From Mollicutes bacterium (GTDB taxonomy: Bacteria > Bacillota_I > Bacilli_A > Izemoplasmatales > Izemoplasmataceae), in contig PWKX01000142.1 of NCBI GenBank assembly GCA_003559585.1, positions 1-9,082 on the forward strand: a stretch of 9,082 bases of DNA, written 5' to 3'. Position numbers and translations under genes: made by a program. Positions within the stretch are counted from its first letter, which is position 1; every line of letters begins with the position of its first letter. Under the pieces are notes generated by a model. That model saw only the letters and a list, made by a program, of their open reading frames with translations. It searched no databases and was not told the origin of the DNA. Below, piece after piece: positions 6,918-9,082 of this stretch.

Positions 6918-6935
6918 TGTCACTTCTTTATGACA
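6918..6935. promoter_or_regulatory. Inverted repeat TGTCA-N8-TGACA upstream of pdhA, possible operator
   Basis: Perfect 5-bp arms at 6918-6922 and 6931-6935 in the pdhA leader region. If the nearby TATGAT is the -10 box, the repeat lies at about -1 to +17, where a bound repressor would block transcription. It does not match the Rex, CodY or PdhR sites I know, so no regulator is named. Five-base arms can arise by chance. Confidence 0.3.
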
Positions 6936-6940
6936 CCCTT

Positions 6941-6946
6941 ATCATA
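6941..6946 (-). promoter_or_regulatory. Possible -10 box of the pdh operon promoter
   Basis: TATGAT on the minus strand is the best -10-like hexamer I found in the 175-bp spacer between the fbp terminator and the pdhA ribosome site. No good -35 box lies 16-18 bp upstream, so the call is weak. A promoter must nevertheless lie in this spacer if the fbp terminator works. Apart from this box and the inverted repeat, I see nothing I can name between 6878 and 7052. Confidence 0.3.
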
Positions 6947-7052
6947 ACTAATATGGCGATGATTAGCACGTGATATGCTTTATTTTTGAAGGCCTGTTTC
7001 GCTGGTTTTTTGGTTAACCGCATGAATAAAGTGTATGACAGGTTTTTAAAAT

Positions 7053-7079
7053 AAAAAAAGCACAGAAATCTGTGCTTTT
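7053..7079 (-). terminator. Rho-independent terminator of fbp, overlapping its stop codon
   Basis: On the minus strand AAAAGCACAG (7079-7070) and CTGTGCTTTT (7065-7056) form a 10-bp stem with a 4-nt loop, then continue as a run of T to 7053. The first bases of the stem belong to the fbp TAA stop codon. Confidence 0.9.
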
Positions 7080-9051
7080 AGTCGTTTGTGTCTTCTCTTT
7101 CTTTAATATCACCGTGTTTATATGCGGTGATTAGCCGTCTTAAATCATGGATGGTTTGTTTGATTTTATGACCAACATCGGTATCGTATATATAATGTCT
7201 GCGTTCACTTAAATCTTCAACATGGGTTAGACTCACAATGTCTTTTTCTTGTTCAATCAACGTTTCGTAAGATGAAAAGCGGCTATGTGATACTAAGTAA
7301 AACGCCCATGAATCACTGATTAAGGTGTAGCCACCAATATTGGTTTTTTGAGCATATTGTTTACTCATGCCACCATCGATTAAATAAACATTCCCATCAT
7401 TTAACACAACATCATCGCCTCGTGTGATGTCAACGGGGACATGTCCGTTAACAATGCGCCCTTTTTTAGGGTCAATATTAAATGCTTTAAAGATGGTGTT
7501 GATGATGGTTTTGTTTTCGCGTGACATGAAGTAAGCATTAAAGATTTCTTTATGTGTCTTTTTATCGTCTACAAAATAGCGTTCGAAAGTTTTCATGGCA
7601 TGCTTGGCAAACAAGGGACTGTGTGGGCTTTGCCATAACATCAAGAAATAAGCTAAATCAGGGTTGTTGGTTTCATGCCGGTTTAAATAAGCTTGTCTGA
7701 TTTTTTGTTCAAGTTTATCAAATAAGGCTTTGCCTTTATACGGTTTGTTATCAATCGTATGAGTTAGTAATGTGCCATCATCATTGAGTGGCACCGCAGC
7801 ATGAAACAAAAGGGTATGATTATAAGCTAAATGCATTGAACCTTTACGGTATAAATAACGAATGTGAGCTTGTAGTTTTTCGTTATGCAAAAACAGTTGT
7901 TTTAAATGCGAGATAACTTTATGTTCTTCTTCAGTTAAAGTGTAAGGACTATTTGGATCAACCGTTGGCAACATGGTTTCGGTTAAAGCATAAACCTCAT
8001 GATCAATGGTGATTGTCTGCTTGTCATGGTTTATTTTATCTAATAATAGACGGTCATCTATTATAAATTCAGGGTGTTTATCAATGATGCCTTTTTCTAA
8101 TTTAAACTGGATGATGCTGATGGCTTTGTGCATGCGTGCCACGAACTTAGGATCGTTTAAAACCCCATCACCGTTATTAAAGCGTTTTGGATAAAATGCT
8201 TTACAAGGGTCTTTTTTATAGACTTTATTGGCTAAGGCTTGTAAGACCCTTAAGTTGATGCCATACCCATCCTCTAAGCATTCGAGGTTGCTGTATCTGG
8301 CAGCAATCCGGATCACATTGGCAATCATCACTTCACTGCCTGAGGCTGCGCCCATCCAAATGATGTCGTGGTTCCCCCACTGTATGTCAACTTGCTTTTG
8401 TCGCATGATTTTATCCATGACCATATGTGGTTTTGGCCCGCGATCAAAGATATCGCCGACAATGTGGAGTCGGTCGATTGATAAGCGTCTAATAAAACGA
8501 GAAACTTCAATGATGAGTTTTTTCTCACGACCTGTTTCAAAAACAGCGTCGATGATCGCATTGATGTAGCGTTCTTTATCAACATGTTCACTTGATTCAT
8601 ATAAGAGTTCTTGAATGATATAGGCAAATTCTTCTGGCAGTTGTTTTCTTACATGGCTTTTGGTGTGTTTAGAAACCAACATTTTTGCGATGATGATCAT
8701 CCGTTTTAAAACGTCATTCAATAAAACAGGCAATGCTTCTTCGCCCCAACTTTGCCGGTATTTATTAATCATATCGGTGGGATAATAGATAAAGAAAGCA
8801 AGTCGTCTGCGGTTGATTTTATCTAAGTCTTGAAACCGTTGATTAATCTTTTCTTTTAAGATGCCGCTGGCGTTTTTTAAATAATGATTAAACGCATCGT
8901 ATTCACCATGAATGTCACTGATGAAGTGTTCAGTTTCTTTAGGTAAATTAATGATGGCATTTAAGTTGATTAGTTCTGTGGCAGCACTTTGTAAGTTAGG
9001 AAATTGTTTTGATAATTGAATAAGGAACTTGTGTTCATAATTTGTGTTCAT
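7078..9051 (-). CDS. fbp: Fructose-1,6-bisphosphatase, class III
   Basis: Cytoplasmic gluconeogenic enzyme that hydrolyses fructose-1,6-bisphosphate to fructose-6-phosphate. From ATG 9051 it has 657 residues, close to the ~670 of the Bacillus subtilis class III enzyme, and it aligns with it along its length. Metallophosphatase metal-site motifs: SDIHGEYDAF (Asp46, His48), GDIFDRGP (199-206) and GNHDIIW (226-232); then class III hallmarks INLR, IQFKLE, FERYF, IVNGHVPV and LIDGGMSKQYA. All metal-binding motifs are intact. A GTG at 9081 would add ten residues, but ATG 9051 has an AGGCGGTG ribosome site at a proper distance, and the 9081 start would have no visible site within the window. Class III enzymes are known mainly from Firmicutes and relatives. 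The promoter lies beyond the window edge. Terminated separately from pdhA. Confidence 0.96.
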   Translation of the reverse strand: MNTNYEHKFLIQLSKQFPNLQSAATELINLNAIINLPKETEHFISDIHGEYDAFNHYLKNASGILKEKINQRFQDLDKINRRRLAFFIYYPTDMINKYRQSWGEEALPVLLNDVLKRMIIIAKMLVSKHTKSHVRKQLPEEFAYIIQELLYESSEHVDKERYINAIIDAVFETGREKKLIIEVSRFIRRLSIDRLHIVGDIFDRGPKPHMVMDKIMRQKQVDIQWGNHDIIWMGAASGSEVMIANVIRIAARYSNLECLEDGYGINLRVLQALANKVYKKDPCKAFYPKRFNNGDGVLNDPKFVARMHKAISIIQFKLEKGIIDKHPEFIIDDRLLLDKINHDKQTITIDHEVYALTETMLPTVDPNSPYTLTEEEHKVISHLKQLFLHNEKLQAHIRYLYRKGSMHLAYNHTLLFHAAVPLNDDGTLLTHTIDNKPYKGKALFDKLEQKIRQAYLNRHETNNPDLAYFLMLWQSPHSPLFAKHAMKTFERYFVDDKKTHKEIFNAYFMSRENKTIINTIFKAFNIDPKKGRIVNGHVPVDITRGDDVVLNDGNVYLIDGGMSKQYAQKTNIGGYTLISDSWAFYLVSHSRFSSYETLIEQEKDIVSLTHVEDLSERRHYIYDTDVGHKIKQTIHDLRRLITAYKHGDIKEREDTND

Positions 9052-9056
9052 CACAC

Positions 9057-9064
9057 CACCGCCT
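9057..9064 (-). promoter_or_regulatory. Ribosome binding site of fbp
   Basis: AGGCGGTG on the minus strand differs by one base from the ideal AGGAGGTG and ends 5 nt before the ATG at 9051. It supports that ATG over the upstream in-frame GTG at 9081. Confidence 0.6.
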
Positions 9065-9082
9065 TTATCATAGTGTAGCACA

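Noticed and set aside
6963..6978. TTAGCACGTGATATGC, resembling half of a CIRCE (HrcA) element
   Set aside because: Only the TTAGCAC half matches; the GAGTGCTAA partner is missing, and no heat-shock gene is nearby.
7012..7019. GGTTAACC palindrome in the pdhA upstream spacer
   Set aside because: Eight bases only, far from the likely promoter and with no second copy seen; expected by chance.
1..9051. No gene in the window ends in TGA (six TAA, two TAG), hinting at UGA reassigned to Trp as in mycoplasmas
   Set aside because: Trp residues in the conserved proteins use TGG and the genes are full length under the standard code. Eight stops are too few to show avoidance of TGA.

Overview
The window looks like a chromosomal segment of a low-GC, Gram-positive-type bacterium. 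The best guess is the free-living Mollicutes side of the Firmicutes (Acholeplasma / Izemoplasma-like), with other low-GC Firmicutes possible. The grounds are AT-rich DNA, strong AGGAGG-type ribosome binding sites, a Gram-positive-style lipoprotein signal, a Bacillus-type class III fructose-bisphosphatase and a pdhABCD operon. Trp is encoded by TGG and the genes read through intact with the standard bacterial code, so the mycoplasma UGA-Trp code is not in use. The assignment to a lineage is inference, not a database result.

Left part (1-1985, + strand). The window opens inside a membrane-anchored histidine kinase of the HisKA_3 (NarX/LiaS/DegS-like) type. Its NarL/LuxR-family response regulator follows, and probably starts at a TTG codon behind a 9-nt perfect Shine-Dalgarno match. 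Next is a short intergenic region with a GGACA-AA-TGTCC palindrome and an extended -10 promoter. It leads into a small exported lipoprotein with an FMN_bind domain carrying the SGAT flavinylation motif. A strong hairpin terminator closes this block.

Right part (1992-9051, - strand). Reading leftwards from the right edge: fbp (class III fructose-1,6-bisphosphatase) with its own terminator, a ~190-bp spacer holding the probable pdh promoter and an inverted repeat, then pdhA-pdhB-pdhC-pdhD. These encode E1 alpha, E1 beta, lipoyl-bearing E2 and E3, packed with gaps of 1-12 nt, and end in a dedicated terminator that stands back to back with the lipoprotein terminator. Together the four proteins form a complete pyruvate dehydrogenase complex converting pyruvate to acetyl-CoA, CO2 and NADH. 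Fbp runs the gluconeogenic step from fructose-1,6-bisphosphate to fructose-6-phosphate.

Most of the window is well-understood core metabolism. The least explained parts are the two-component system / FMN-lipoprotein module with its palindromic site, the inverted repeat in front of pdhA, and the unusually acidic poly-Asp linker in E2. I see no mobile elements, CRISPR arrays, tRNA or rRNA genes, and nothing that clearly amounts to an undescribed system.
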